From contig JANHCV010000003.1 in the NCBI GenBank assembly GCA_025594325.1, positions 744,001 through 808,000 on the forward strand: a stretch of DNA of 64,000 nucleotides. Reading direction: 5' to 3'. This document shows positions 10,091 to 20,332 of this stretch, piece after piece (positions within the stretch are counted from its first letter, which is position 1; every line of letters starts with the position of its first letter). This DNA is from Blastocladiella emersonii ATCC 22665 (taxonomy: Eukaryota; Blastocladiomycota; Blastocladiomycetes; Blastocladiales; Blastocladiaceae). Under the pieces are notes generated by a model. That model did no database searches, had not been told where the DNA came from, and saw only the letters and a list, made by a program, of their open reading frames with translations. Made by a program: the position numbers and the translations under genes.

Positions 10091-11812
10091 ATGAGCGAGG
10101 CGGCCTACCACGTCACCGCGAGCGCGGTCTCGCGGTACGTGTCGCAGCTGGCGCACTTTGCGCAGCACCCGGCGCTCGTCTACTACGAGCTGGTGCAGCC
10201 CGCGCTCAACAGCCCCGGCGAGTACCTCGACCTGCTGCTGCTGCGCGAGCACCCGCTGGTCCTGTCGCTGCACCTGCTGCTCGTCAGCGTCGTCGGGACC
10301 ATGGTCGCGAGCACCGTCACCAAGAACTACTCGCAGGTCGACCGGCTCTGGTACGCTCTCCTCCTTGCCTGTGTGCCGTTTGGAGATGAGGAAGCTGATT
10401 GAGCGCCGCGGTTTAGGTCGATTCTGCCCGTCGCGTACGCCTGGATCTTCCTCGTCCAGTCGCTCCCGCACCTGGTCCGTCCCTTCCCCCCTTCACGCGA
10501 CGGTGACCCGGACCGCCTTGACTCACCCCGTCCCCCTTAGGACATGCGCCTGATCGGGCTCACGGGCGTCGTGACCGTGTGGGGCGCGCGGCTCACGGCC
10601 AACCTTGCGCGTAAGGGCGGGTACTCGGCGCGCTACGAGGACCACCGGTACGGGCGAGCGCACCTTCACGACGGTCTCACCGAGTCCCTGACGCATACTA
10701 CGACCAATATAGCTGGACCTGGCTGCAGAACCACATCCGGCACCCGTACGGCGCCGCGGGCGAGGTGGCGTGGCACGCCTTCAACCTGGTCTTCATCTCG
10801 CTGTACCAGAACCTGCTCCTGTGGGCGCTCGTCGTGCCCGTCGCGTACGTTTTGCCGTCCCGACGACCTTCGCCGAGACGGCGTACACTCACTTCCGACC
10901 CCGCCGAGCGTAGCATGGAGGCGTGGGAGGTGCGCGCGCGCCCGCGCAAGCAGCTGGCGCGGGACAACGCGGTGCACGTTCCGTGGAACAAGCTCGACAC
11001 GGGCGCGCTGGCCGCGTCGCTGGCGTGCATCGCGCTCGAGACGGTGGCCGACCAGCAGCAGTGGGTGTTCCAGACCAACAAGTACCGCATGCTCCAGGAG
11101 GCTTTTGGCCGCGTGTCGCGCGGCGTCATGGGCACCTCGCTGAAGCCCGCGACCGCGGCAGCGCTCGCCGGCAGTGGGAGCCCGACGATCGAGGCCAAGT
11201 CGCGCGTCGACTCCAACTTCACGCCGCGCCAGGACAAGGCCACGGCAGCGGCGGCGGCGGCGAGCGTCCAGGTCGACCTCAACCAGCCCGAGTACCTCAA
11301 CAAGCTCGAGGCGCCCTACAACCTCGGGTTCCCGAGCACGGGCCTGTTCAAGTACTGTGCGTATCGCGGGCGCGCGGCCGATGCCCTCGGCCATCGACTA
11401 ACATTATGAGTTTCTAGCCCGCCACCCGAACTTCTTCGCCGAGATCACCCTGTGGTTCGCGGTGCACGTCTTCGCCATCGCAGCCGTCTCGACGGCGCAG
11501 TCGCTGCCGATCAAGCTCAACTTCCCGTACGCGACGTCGGGCGCGGTGGCGCTCAGCACCGACTGGAAGACCGTGTACGTGTTCACGCGGCGCGCGACGC
11601 AGATGCTCGCGCTGCCCGTGGTCCGGTGGTCGCTCGTGGGCGCCGTCAACCTGTGGGCGCTGTTCAACGGGTCGACGTACGTGACCGAGGCGATTACGGA
11701 GGAAAAGTACGAGCACTACGCCGAATACCGCGCCCGCACGTCCCGCTGGATGCCGTTCTTCAGCGGCGGCGAGGTGCCCGCGGCGCGCGGGCAGCAGGCG
11801 GTCATGTCGTAG
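10091..11812 (+). CDS. DUF1295 / steroid 5-alpha-reductase-like membrane protein
   Basis: Six exons: 10091-10350, 10417-10474, 10541-10647, 10713-10844, 10914-11356, 11418-11812 (464 residues). Splicing restores the family landmarks: DRLWSILPVAYAW, then VWGARLTANLARKGGYS, EDHRWTWLQ, and KYSRHPNFFAE formed exactly across the last intron. Several hydrophobic segments (LVLSLHLLLVSVVGTMVAS, FNLVFISLYQNLLLWALVVP, FAVHVFAIAAVSTA) make it a multi-pass membrane protein. DUF1295 proteins share the C-terminal fold of steroid 5-alpha reductases and isoprenylcysteine methyltransferases. The substrate of the fungal members is not known to me. The insert between exons 5 and 6 is Ala-rich and longer than usual. 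The gene is tail-to-tail with the Chs5-like gene, 73 bp apart. Confidence 0.88.
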
Positions 11813-11885
11813 GATTGGGTCGGCGAGTGGGAGACTGTTGATCGAAGTAACAAATGATTGATTCAAGTTCTATGGACACACACGC

Positions 11886-13346
11886 TCACGACAGATCGAC
11901 CTCGTGGAGACCCAGCAGGTCGCCTGCGGCAGTAGCGGTCCCGCGCTGCGGCGAGTCGGGGAGCGGGTGGCTCGCGGCGTGGGCGGTGGCCGCCTCATCG
12001 GAGTGCTCCTCCTCGACAGCGGCAGATGGTGCCGGCGCAGCGGGAGCGGGAGCGGGTGCGCCGCGCGGAACAAAGACGGGCGCGTTGACGTTGAGGCGCA
12101 GCAGGTCGGCGACGGCGGCGAGACCCTTGTCGGCCTCCTCGACGCGGTCGGCCGTGGGCGCAGCCGTGGGCGCGTCGTCGGGCTTGGCCATCTCCTTCTC
12201 CGCCTCCTCCTTGGCGGCGATCACGTCCTCGGTCACGACGGGTTCGGGCGCAGCAGTAGCAGGCTCCGAGACCACAGGGCCCGCGGGCGCCGGAGTCGAA
12301 GTGCCGAGCAGGTCAATGGACGCGAGGTCGCCGAGATCGCCGCCGTCGGCGTCGAGGTCGAGCAGGGACGACGATGCGGGGACAGCAGCGGGGGCGGGCT
12401 CGGGTACTGGCTCCTGGTGCGCAGGCGCGGGGGCGGGGACGGCGTCGAGGTCGCGCGAGTGGTCGGGCTCGGGCGCCACGTCGTCGAGGGCAAAGGGCGA
12501 GGCCGAGGGCTCGACGAGGGCGGCAGACGCGGGGCTCGGGGCGGCGGCGGCGACGACGGCGGGTTCAGGGACAGGGGCGGAAGCAGGGGCGGGTTTTCCC
12601 TCTGCAATGGAAGGTGCAAGGGTATCGTTGGAGAAGGTCGCCGTACGCGGCGCGTCGATGGCCGCCGGGTGCTGCGGCGGCGTCGCGACCGTAACGGACG
12701 CCTTGCGGGCCGAGGGCGGCGACACGACGCGCTCGCCGAGGGTGCGGACAATGACGGGCTCGGAGGTGATAGGCGGCCCGGCGGGCCCGCGCAGGACGAG
12801 CTGGCACGTGTAGGCGTAGCCCGGCTCGAGGCCGTGCACGTCCCACTCGCCGTCGACGGGCCCGGGCCCGACGGGGTGCGAGGTGACGACGTTGTTGTTG
12901 ACGACGACCTGCAGCTCCGAGGGCTCGGGCCCCGTGGCGAGGCCGTGGGCCCAGTGCAGCGTGGCCGAGTCGCGGGTGGCGCGGGCGACGGCGAGCGTGG
13001 GCGCGACGGGCTCGGCGTCGCCCAGCTCGGCCAGCAGCGTGTCCTGCAGCACGGCAAACTCGCGCAGCGCCTCGGCCTCGGCGTGCACGTTGCGCGACAC
13101 GGACACGTCGATGATCGAGCCCGTCGCAATGTCGGGCGGCAGCAGCAGCGTCGGGAACTCGAGGATGTGGTGGTCGCCGGTGCTACGCGTTGGGTGATTG
13201 TGAGATTGAGGGGTGCGAGAGAGGGACCGCTGAGGGTAATACAGCAGGATGGCGACGCCCGCGTCGATCTTGCCGACGACGAGCTGGATGGCGGCGCTCT
13301 GCGCGGCGGCGTGCGCGTGCGCGTGGTTGTCGGCCGCGATGGACAT
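11886..13346 (-). CDS. Chs5-like exomer protein (FN3 domain, no BRCT), with clathrin-box and PAM2 motifs
   Basis: Exons 13346-13243 and 13182-11886 (60-nt intron); 466 residues. The N-terminus matches Chs5: VGKIDAGVAILL joined by splicing to TGDHHILEFPTLLLP, then GSIIDVSVSRN and a fibronectin-III segment ending VIVRTLG (about residues 100-195). In yeast, Chs5 scaffolds exomer, which moves cargo such as chitin synthase from the trans-Golgi to the plasma membrane. Yeast Chs5 continues into a BRCT domain. Here the FN3 is followed directly by Ala/Pro-rich disorder. That tail holds a canonical clathrin box LLDLD (12365-12351), a second acidic-leucine motif (DLLGL near the C-terminus) and RLNVNAPVFVPRG (core 12095-12066), which fits the PAM2 pattern LN..A..F.P that binds the MLLE domain of poly(A)-binding protein. 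Family assignment is firm; the motif functions are inferred. Confidence 0.85.
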   Translation of the reverse strand: MSIAADNHAHAHAAAQSAAIQLVVGKIDAGVAILLYYPQRSLSRTPQSHNHPTRSTGDHHILEFPTLLLPPDIATGSIIDVSVSRNVHAEAEALREFAVLQDTLLAELGDAEPVAPTLAVARATRDSATLHWAHGLATGPEPSELQVVVNNNVVTSHPVGPGPVDGEWDVHGLEPGYAYTCQLVLRGPAGPPITSEPVIVRTLGERVVSPPSARKASVTVATPPQHPAAIDAPRTATFSNDTLAPSIAEGKPAPASAPVPEPAVVAAAAPSPASAALVEPSASPFALDDVAPEPDHSRDLDAVPAPAPAHQEPVPEPAPAAVPASSSLLDLDADGGDLGDLASIDLLGTSTPAPAGPVVSEPATAAPEPVVTEDVIAAKEEAEKEMAKPDDAPTAAPTADRVEEADKGLAAVADLLRLNVNAPVFVPRGAPAPAPAAPAPSAAVEEEHSDEAATAHAASHPLPDSPQRGTATAAGDLLGLHEVDLS

Positions 13347-13771
13347 GGCTGTGACGTGTTGCGTTGCGTTGCGTTGCAAAGGAGAAGAGTGGGCGTCTCG
13401 AGCGTGAAGCGCAGTGGCGTTCCGGGGGAAACGAGGAGCGCCGCGCCACCGCAGCGGTCGCGTGACGCGCGCGTGGGCGTCCTGCACCGCCCGCGTTCGC
13501 CTGCCTCGCTTTTCCGGGTCTTCGCTGAGCCTTCCGCTCTCCTTCCCTTGAACCCGATTACCGCAAGGACTACGAAGGAGTCGCATCCCCGACGACGACG
13601 ACTCGCCGCACTCTTGCATTGCATGGAACTCCCGCCGCCGCCGTCGCGAGCGCTGCGCACCAACTCTGAGACCGCGCCGCCGCCGCCGCCTTCGCCGCCC
13701 GCGACTCTGCTTCCCGGCCGACGCATCGCCCCGGCCACTTGCTCTCGCTCCGGCATAAGAACCAGCCCACC
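13347..13771. promoter_or_regulatory. Divergent intergenic/promoter region
   Basis: About 425 bp between the head-to-head starts of the Chs5-like gene and the low-complexity gene at 13772, presumably a shared promoter. It includes a short GTTGCGTTGC repeat near 13355-13377 and Arg/Gly/Ala-codon-like GC-rich runs. No specific site could be identified. Confidence 0.4.
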
Positions 13772-15184
13772 ATGCTGACCGACTTTGTCCGCCGGTGCTG
13801 GAGCCCCGGGCCCGCGGCCGCCTCATCGCGCAGCGCATCGCCGGCTCCATCGTCTCCCAGCTACTCGATGCACGACGACCGCGCTCCCGCCTTTTCGACC
13901 GACGCTGCTGCTGCTGCTGCTGCTGCTGCCCCGTCGTGCCTGGCGTCGCTCTCGCCGCGCCGCCTGTCTCGCCGGCTCTCGCGCCGTCGCCGCAAGCACC
14001 ACGGCAACGCCGCGGAGCCCGTCCCGCTGCTCTATGCGGTGCACGAGATGGGCCCGCTCGTCATTGCCGACCGCAACCTGCCGTCGACCGCGAACCGCAA
14101 CGCGGCGCAGCCGCGGCTTCCTCCACCGCAATCGGTGCTGCGGGAACCGCCGCCGTCGGGATCAATCTCGGGCTCGGGCTCGAGCTCGCTGGCCGGCTCG
14201 GCACCACGGTTTCCGACGACTGCGGCTCGACCCGTCGCGGCGGCAGCGGCACGCGTCTCGAGCGACTCGGGCGTCGCGCCATCGCTGACCGCCCTCAACT
14301 CGGTCACCGCCGCGACCGCGACCACGACTTCCGCCCCGCTGCACTTGCTCGACCCGGTCCTGCTCGCCGCGTCCATCCCGCTGCCCGCCTCGCCCCCGCC
14401 GAGCTTCGTCACTCTGCCCGCTGCCGCGCCGCCGCCGACCCCGCCCGCACCCGCCGCCTCGGCGCCCGCCGATGCCGTCGACCGCATGTCCGACGCCGTC
14501 GAGGCCGTGGCGCTGCACGTCCGCGGCGTCCTGGCCGAGTGCGAGGCCTCGCTGCGCGCGCGCACCGCCGTCGTGTACCCGCCGAAACCCATGTCGACCG
14601 CGAGCGCGTCCTCAACCACGGGTGCCGCCACGGCCGCGGCGGCCCCGCTGCGCGGGATCCTGTCGTCGGCATCGGCCTCCGCCTCGTCACGCAGCAGCAC
14701 GCTTCTCCGCCGCCTGTCGCGCGGCGGCAGCGACCCCGCCCCACCACCACCCCCGCCACCTCCGCCAATACCCCGCCGCTCCGTCCACTTTGACGCGCGC
14801 CCGCCGCGCATCGGGCGCGCCCCGCACTACGACCGCGCGCCGGACCCGCGCAACGTGTCGGAGCGGCTACGGTGGGGCCGGATCTCGGCCGCCGAGCACC
14901 GCCGGCTCGTGGACGAGGTCGCCGAGCTCAAGCGCGTCGCGGCGATCGTGTCGGGCACGGTGCCAAGGCCCGCGAAGCCGCCGCTGTACCTCACCGCGGA
15001 TCCCGACGATGAGGATGAGGGGTCGGAGGAGATCGAGGTCAGCTGGACCGACTCGGACGAGGATGAGGATGAGGATGAGGATGAGGATGGGGATGATGGC
15101 CAGACGCTCGAGCAGTTCATCCTGGCCTCGGTCCCGCCGACGCCGCCCGCTTCGTCGTCCTCGGCGGCCACCGCGTCTTCCTGA
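13772..15184 (+). CDS. Low-complexity Ala/Pro/Ser-rich protein with acidic tail
   Basis: Single-exon 470-residue protein from the ATG at 13772. It contains an Ala run encoded by GCT repeats (about 13908-13928), an Arg-rich patch (SPRRLSRRLSRRRRKHH), a Pro run, then a more conserved-looking segment RRSVHFDARPPRIGRAPHYD followed by ERLRWGRISAAEHRRLVDEV, which could be a short folded or docking region. The C-terminus is a Glu/Asp tract from a (GATGAG) hexamer repeat (about 15058-15095) and a Ser/Ala tail. It is largely disordered and the function is not recognised. It converges on the 1011-residue gene with about 118 bp between stops. Next to Chs5 and two more disordered proteins, it may be part of a lineage-specific group. 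Confidence 0.65.
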   Translation: MLTDFVRRCWSPGPAAASSRSASPAPSSPSYSMHDDRAPAFSTDAAAAAAAAAPSCLASLSPRRLSRRLSRRRRKHHGNAAEPVPLLYAVHEMGPLVIADRNLPSTANRNAAQPRLPPPQSVLREPPPSGSISGSGSSSLAGSAPRFPTTAARPVAAAAARVSSDSGVAPSLTALNSVTAATATTTSAPLHLLDPVLLAASIPLPASPPPSFVTLPAAAPPPTPPAPAASAPADAVDRMSDAVEAVALHVRGVLAECEASLRARTAVVYPPKPMSTASASSTTGAATAAAAPLRGILSSASASASSRSSTLLRRLSRGGSDPAPPPPPPPPPIPRRSVHFDARPPRIGRAPHYDRAPDPRNVSERLRWGRISAAEHRRLVDEVAELKRVAAIVSGTVPRPAKPPLYLTADPDDEDEGSEEIEVSWTDSDEDEDEDEDEDGDDGQTLEQFILASVPPTPPASSSSAATASS

Positions 15185-15302
15185 CCTGCAGCTCACTTGT
15201 ACTTTTTTGTCCCACCCACTCTCACCCCCCTCCCTTTTAATACACACGCACAAAAGAATCTATCAAATATCAAATCACACCCACTCTCCCCTCCTCGCCT
15301 CG

Positions 15303-18300
15303 TCAATGACACAGCGACGGCGTCAGCGCAACGCGGATCGTCCACACGTTAACGTCATCGGCGCACACGACCGACCGGCGCATCTCGGCCGGGATCGGCG
15401 CGCGGGGCTTCTTGCCGCGCTTGATGGGCCTTCCGCCGCGGGGCAGTTCCTCGCTCGCGCTGTTGCCGGTGAGCAGAAACGAGCTGCGCAGCGTCTGCCA
15501 CGTCCGCCGCGTGCGCTGCGTCAGCGTCGCCGGGCGCGGCCGCGGCTGGGGTTCCGCGGGCGGGAACGCGGACGCGTGGTAGTGCTGTAGCGGCGAGTTG
15601 ACGAAGGACAGGACCGGGGACGGCGCCGCCGCGGCCGTCGTTGAGAAGGCGACGCTGACCGGGCGCGACCGCGGCGTCGGAGCTGCTGCCGCGGCAGTCT
15701 CGCCGTCGAGGAGGAGCGGCACCTCCTCGTCGCGCTCGGCCGCGGGGGCCACCGGCTGGTGGCTGCGCCCGATCGAGTCGTAGTGCACGAGCCACCGGTC
15801 GAGCGCCTGCGACAGCGGCACGTCGCCCTCCTCCTCCGCCGCCTCCTCGGCCTCGGCATCGCGCTGTGCCGCCGGGCGGAACACCTGCGACAGTCGGTCG
15901 CGCAACGAGGAAGCCGCCGTCGACGCGCGCTTGCTGCTGACGCCGCTCTGCCGCTTGAGCCGGCGCGCGGTATCCGACGCGAGCGGGAGCGAGGAGGTCG
16001 ACGCGAGGACTGCGGGGTCCATGATGGTCGGGAGCGCGGGCATCGACGACGTCACCGGCGCGGGCGCGGGCGCGTTTTCGTCGAGACGGTGCAGGGACGG
16101 CGTCGACCGGCCCCCCTTGCCGAACGCGCGCGACAGGCTGAGCCGCGACAGCGACCCGTACGACGTGCGGGCCTCGTCCGCCTCGGCGAGTACGGGGGTG
16201 GGTGGTGGCGGCTCGACGATCCCGATGACGCCGACGGCGTTCGCGAGAATCGCGTCGCGCTTGTCGGACGAGAGCGACCCGCGGCGCCGCTTGAGCGACA
16301 GCGACCCGACCGGGTGCCGCAGCGCGACCGACAGCGTGCTGATCCGGTGCCGCATCTTGGCGAGCGCGGTATCGTCTGCGTCCTCGTCCTCGACGACGAG
16401 CGGGGCACCGCGGGTCAACGGGACCTCCACACCCGCCTCCTCGTCGTCCGTGTCGTTCTCGAACCACGCCGCCTCGAACCCGCCGCCGCCTTCCTCCTCG
16501 TACACCGTGGCGGGCGAGCAAGCGACCTCGACGACCTCCTTGATCCCGCGCGCGCCGCACACGCGGAACCCGAGCTCGAGCGCCTCGTCGAAGGGCGTCT
16601 CGCGGACCACGGGTTTCCAGTCCCGGACCCACTCGGCGTACGAGACGTGGAACACGAGGTGCTGCGGCGGCGCAAGCGGCGTGACGGGGACGCCGGCCGC
16701 CGGGTGGTGGCGCAGGGAGCCGACGGACGACGGCGTATGGCGATGCTGAAAGTGCTGCTGTGTCGGAGGCGGGGACCCAAGGGTGGGCGTGGGAGGGACC
16801 GACGTCGTCGCGGGCGTCGCGGGCGTCGTGTGCCCGTGCGACTGCGCGCCGCTGCGGTACCCCGAATCCACCGTGTGCGGGAGCGACGACGCGACCGACG
16901 AGCCGCGCGAGAGCTGCGACGCGACGGTCGTGCGGCGGTCGTTTGCCGGCGGGACCTGTTTCGCGGTCGCGTCCGAGGTCAGCGACGACGACGAGGACGC
17001 GGACCTTGCCACACCGCTGCCGGACGTGACGATATGCAGCCCGCTCCCGCGTCCGCGCCGCGCCGAGCCGCTACTGTTGCCGGACCCAACACGCTGCAGA
17101 CTCCCCTTCCGCACGACGGTCCGGTGCGCGCGGGACCGGCGCCGGGCGAGGACCGGGTTCCCGTTGACGTCAAACGCGAGGAACTCGAGCGCGAGCGAAG
17201 CGTGTTTCGGCGCGGGCGGCGTGGTCGGGTCGACGAGCCGCGGCGTGGACGGGGCCACGTCGAGGTCCAGCATCAGCTGCTGGAACGCGGCGCACGTCGC
17301 CGGGTCCGACCCCGGTACACACAGGCCCGGGATCGGGTGCATCGCCGTGTGCGGGTGCTGCTCGCCGTCGGCGCCGCCGGCGGCGGTGGGGGTGTCGAAC
17401 AGGTCGGCGCGGCGCGCGGCGAGCGAGGGCGCAGCGGGCTCGGCGGCCGCGGCGGCGACGGAGGTCGTGGAGGAAGTGGCAGCGGCAGCGAGGCGGAACG
17501 ACGCGGGAATCGGTAGCCGGAGCTTGCGACCGCGCTTGCTCGGTTTCTGTACGCCGCCGGACACACCACCACCGCCGGGCACAGCAGCCGCCGCCGCGGC
17601 CGCCCGCTTCCCGCGCCCGAGCCCCGGCGTCCCCGGCGCGAGGACCGCGGCGAGCGACTGCGACAAGATCGCGCGTTTCCCGCTGGCCCCGCTTGCGCGC
17701 AGCCGGTTGCGCAGGCGGCGGCGGTACCCGCGCTCGGGGCTGCCCGCCCCCGGCGGCGGGAGCACCGCCGCTGACGACTCGTCGCCATCGGTCTCGGCTT
17801 CCTCGGACTCGTCCGTCTCGGACGCCGAGAAGTGGTACTTTGACGGGACGACGGGCGGCGCGCGGGCGATGGTCGCGGGCTGCGGCGCCGAGACGCTCGC
17901 GGCGAACCCCAGCGTACTTGTAGACGCGGCCGGCGCGAGGCGGCGCGGGCGCGGATTTGGGAAATTTGCGACGGCGGGCGATGGCGGGAGCGGGGTCGCT
18001 GCGGCCAGGTCGAGTTGCGCGCGGTGCTCGATCTTCCGCAACGCGAGCAAGCCGGCGCGGTACCACGCCAGGTACAGGCACGCGTACCAGACGGCGAGCG
18101 GGGCGGGGTGCGGGAGTGGTGGGAGCGGGCGAACGATGGACGCGGGAGGCGGCGTGGCGAGCGACTCGTCGTCGTCCTCGTCGTCCTCGACGTCAGCGAA
18201 CGAGAACGAGTCGAGCGGGTCGTCAATGTCAATCCACTCGCTGCCGTCATCCTCTTCTTCGGCTGACAGGTCTGGAAGGCAAGAGTATAAGAGAGGGAGA

Positions 18301-18556
18301 TCAGTATATTGTACCAAAAGGGGAGGCACACACAGAGTCGCACGCGCCGCACCGAGAGGATACAGGGAGGGGAGGGAGGACGGTTTGGGGCGACGGTGGG
18401 GAGTAGGGAGGGAGCAGGGGTAGTTGAATGATGGGACGAGGGAGGTGCGGGCGGGCGAGCACAAGCGCGACGATGAGAGCCGCTCACACTTGAGAAACGC
18501 CTGGACGAGAGAAGCGGGGTACAGGAGGTGGGTCGAGCGAGCAAAGCGTTGGTCAT
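15303..18556 (-). CDS. Large low-complexity protein (1011 aa), unknown function
   Basis: Two proposed exons, 18556-18490 and 18271-15303, separated by a 218-nt intron (donor GTGTGA, acceptor TTCCAG). The frame upstream of the acceptor lacks a usable ATG, whereas ATG 18556 joins in frame. It has an acidic N-terminus (EEEDDGSEWIDIDDPLDS), a short hydrophobic/aromatic segment (LAVWYACLYLAWYRAGLLAL), long Arg/Ser/Pro-rich disorder, and a more ordered island around LVFHVSYAEWVRDWKPVVRE with VCGARGIKEVVEVACS. It ends CADDVNVWTIRVALTPSLCH. No family recognised. The open frame over almost 3 kb and GC3 bias support it as real; exon 1 is the uncertain part. Confidence 0.6.
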
Positions 18557-18624
18557 CGAAACAAAAACGCAGCGCGAGGCGGAAGGACGAGGGCGGCAGC
18601 GGTGCGGCGAGGGTGAAGGTGCGA

Positions 18625-19776
18625 TCAGTACAGAGGGATGGACGTACCCGCGTTGGACTTGGACATGTCGAGGGCCGAGTCGGGCGCACCGGCGGCGCTG
18701 CGACGCACGGCGGCCGACTTCTTGCGGCTGATGCCCTGGAGGTCGGGCTCGACGATGGTGATGCGGCGGCCGAGGTAGCTCGGGCGCGACGACGAGGAGG
18801 CCGAGCCCACGGCCGAGGTCGACGAGGCGCGGCCCAGCGCCGTGGACGAGGATGCGGCCGAGGCCGAGAGCGCGGGCTCGGACGGGAACTGGATAAGCTT
18901 GGCCTTGGGTGATGGGTTCGCGGCGAGCGGCTGCTTCTCGGGGGTCGAGGCGGCGACAGCGGCGGCGGGCGCAGCGGCCTCGGCGTCAGTGGACTTGACG
19001 TCGGCAGCGGGCTGTTCTGGCGGCGTCTGGGCCTGCACAGCGGCAGCGGGCGGTTGTGGCACGGTCGAGGCGGCCGCGGCCGCGGACCCGGCGGACATGG
19101 CCGACTGATTACGGTGCAGGGGCTCCTTGCGGAGAATCACAATCTCAGGGCGACCAGTCCCCGTCGCCGACGACGTCGTCGACCCGGTGCGGGAGACGGT
19201 GGCCTTGCCCTTGGCCTTGGCGGCCTTGTTCTTGTTCTTCTTGCCGCCCCACCATGCGCGCTCGGTGCGAGCGTCCTCGGGGTAGGGCGTGGGCGAGCGG
19301 GCGAGGTTGAAGCGGGCGAGGCGTTTCCGGGACGCGCGGGTCGCCGGGTCGCGGTCTTTCGTGGAAGAGTCGCGGCCGAGCGACGAGAAGAGCGACGAGA
19401 CCGACAGCTTGCGCTTGCGCGAGGCGGCGGCGGGGTCGACGGGGTCCGGGTACGGCGTCGGGCTGCGCATCAGGCGCGGGATGGACAGCGTGCGCGAGAA
19501 CTTGAGCGCCTTGGGCGGGCGCGGGGGCGCCTCGGCCGGCGTGGACGACGAGGAAGCGGAGGCGCCGTTGAGGTCAGTCGCCGTCGGGCGCTGCACGGCA
19601 GCCGGCTTGCGGCCGAACAGGCGCGAGAAGAGCGGCGGCTTGTCGTCCGGGTACGGCGTCGGGACGCGCGACAGGGCAATGTTATTCCGGGACGCTACGC
19701 GGTTGGTCGCGGAGCATCGGCGCCGTCAGCACACGCATGGCATGGCGCAGGCAGGTGGGCGCAGGGACGTACGCAT
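18625..19776 (-). CDS. Ser/Arg-rich protein with three PTPYP motifs
   Basis: Exons 19776-19773 (only ATGC) and 19694-18625; 357 residues. The long frame has a stop upstream and no ATG at its 5' end, but a perfect GTACGT donor directly after ATGC and a CGTAG acceptor give MPSRNNIALSRVPTPYPDD in frame. The motif (V/S)PTPYP(D/E) occurs three times (near the N-terminus, SPTPYPDPVD, SPTPYPEDAR), each next to basic Arg/Ser stretches. This looks like a repeated docking or phospho-site module. The remainder is disordered, with a Lys-rich patch (KKNKNKAAKAKGKA) and a C-terminal GRRITIVEPDLQGISRKK. No family recognised. Confidence 0.65.
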
Positions 19777-20332
19777 CGTGGCGGCTGGTGGCAGGGGGGT
19801 ACGGTTTAGAGAGAGCACGAGGGAGCCGCAGAGGACGGAGCGCTGTCGAGGAGCGAGAGCGGCTGCGTCCGCACGAGGGAGGGTCCGAGAGTAGCCAGGC
19901 GAAAGTGGCGAGCCCCGACGACGTTGGTGCCAGGTGGCGAGAGGGCGGTGCGCAGAGGGTGTTGCGGGCGGTTGCAGGCGGATTCGCGGGTCGAGGGGGG
20001 CCGGAGTAATCGTGTGCTTAGCGTAGCGTAATCGTGGGGTGAGAGAGCGGGAGCGAAGGCGCGCCCGACTTTTCACCTTCGCCGGTCGTGCCCGTGGCCG
20101 TGCACACCGCTCGTGCCTTCGCCTTCGCCATCCCATCAGCGGTGGGCATGTGTGGCGCCCGGCGCGTGCTGCAGGGCGCCGAGTGCCGCATGCCGCGTGG
20201 CTGCGCTGCATACGGGCGTGCAACGTCACCGCGACACCACTCGCTTCACGCTGCCTGCCTCCATCGCCGTCAAGCGCGACGCACAGGCGCACGGTGGGAT
20301 ACCTTCCTAAGCCGCGTGTATACACTCCCCCC
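19777..20332. other. Intergenic region
   Basis: About 550 bp upstream of the PTPYP gene and downstream of the Tan1 gene. It should hold the PTPYP gene's promoter. No additional gene is supported; the long plus-strand frame crossing it is a shadow of the Tan1 gene. Confidence 0.4.

Noticed and set aside
11904-13778. 624-codon plus-strand frame
   Set aside because: Antisense to the Chs5-like gene. Gly/Arg-rich composition with no motif.
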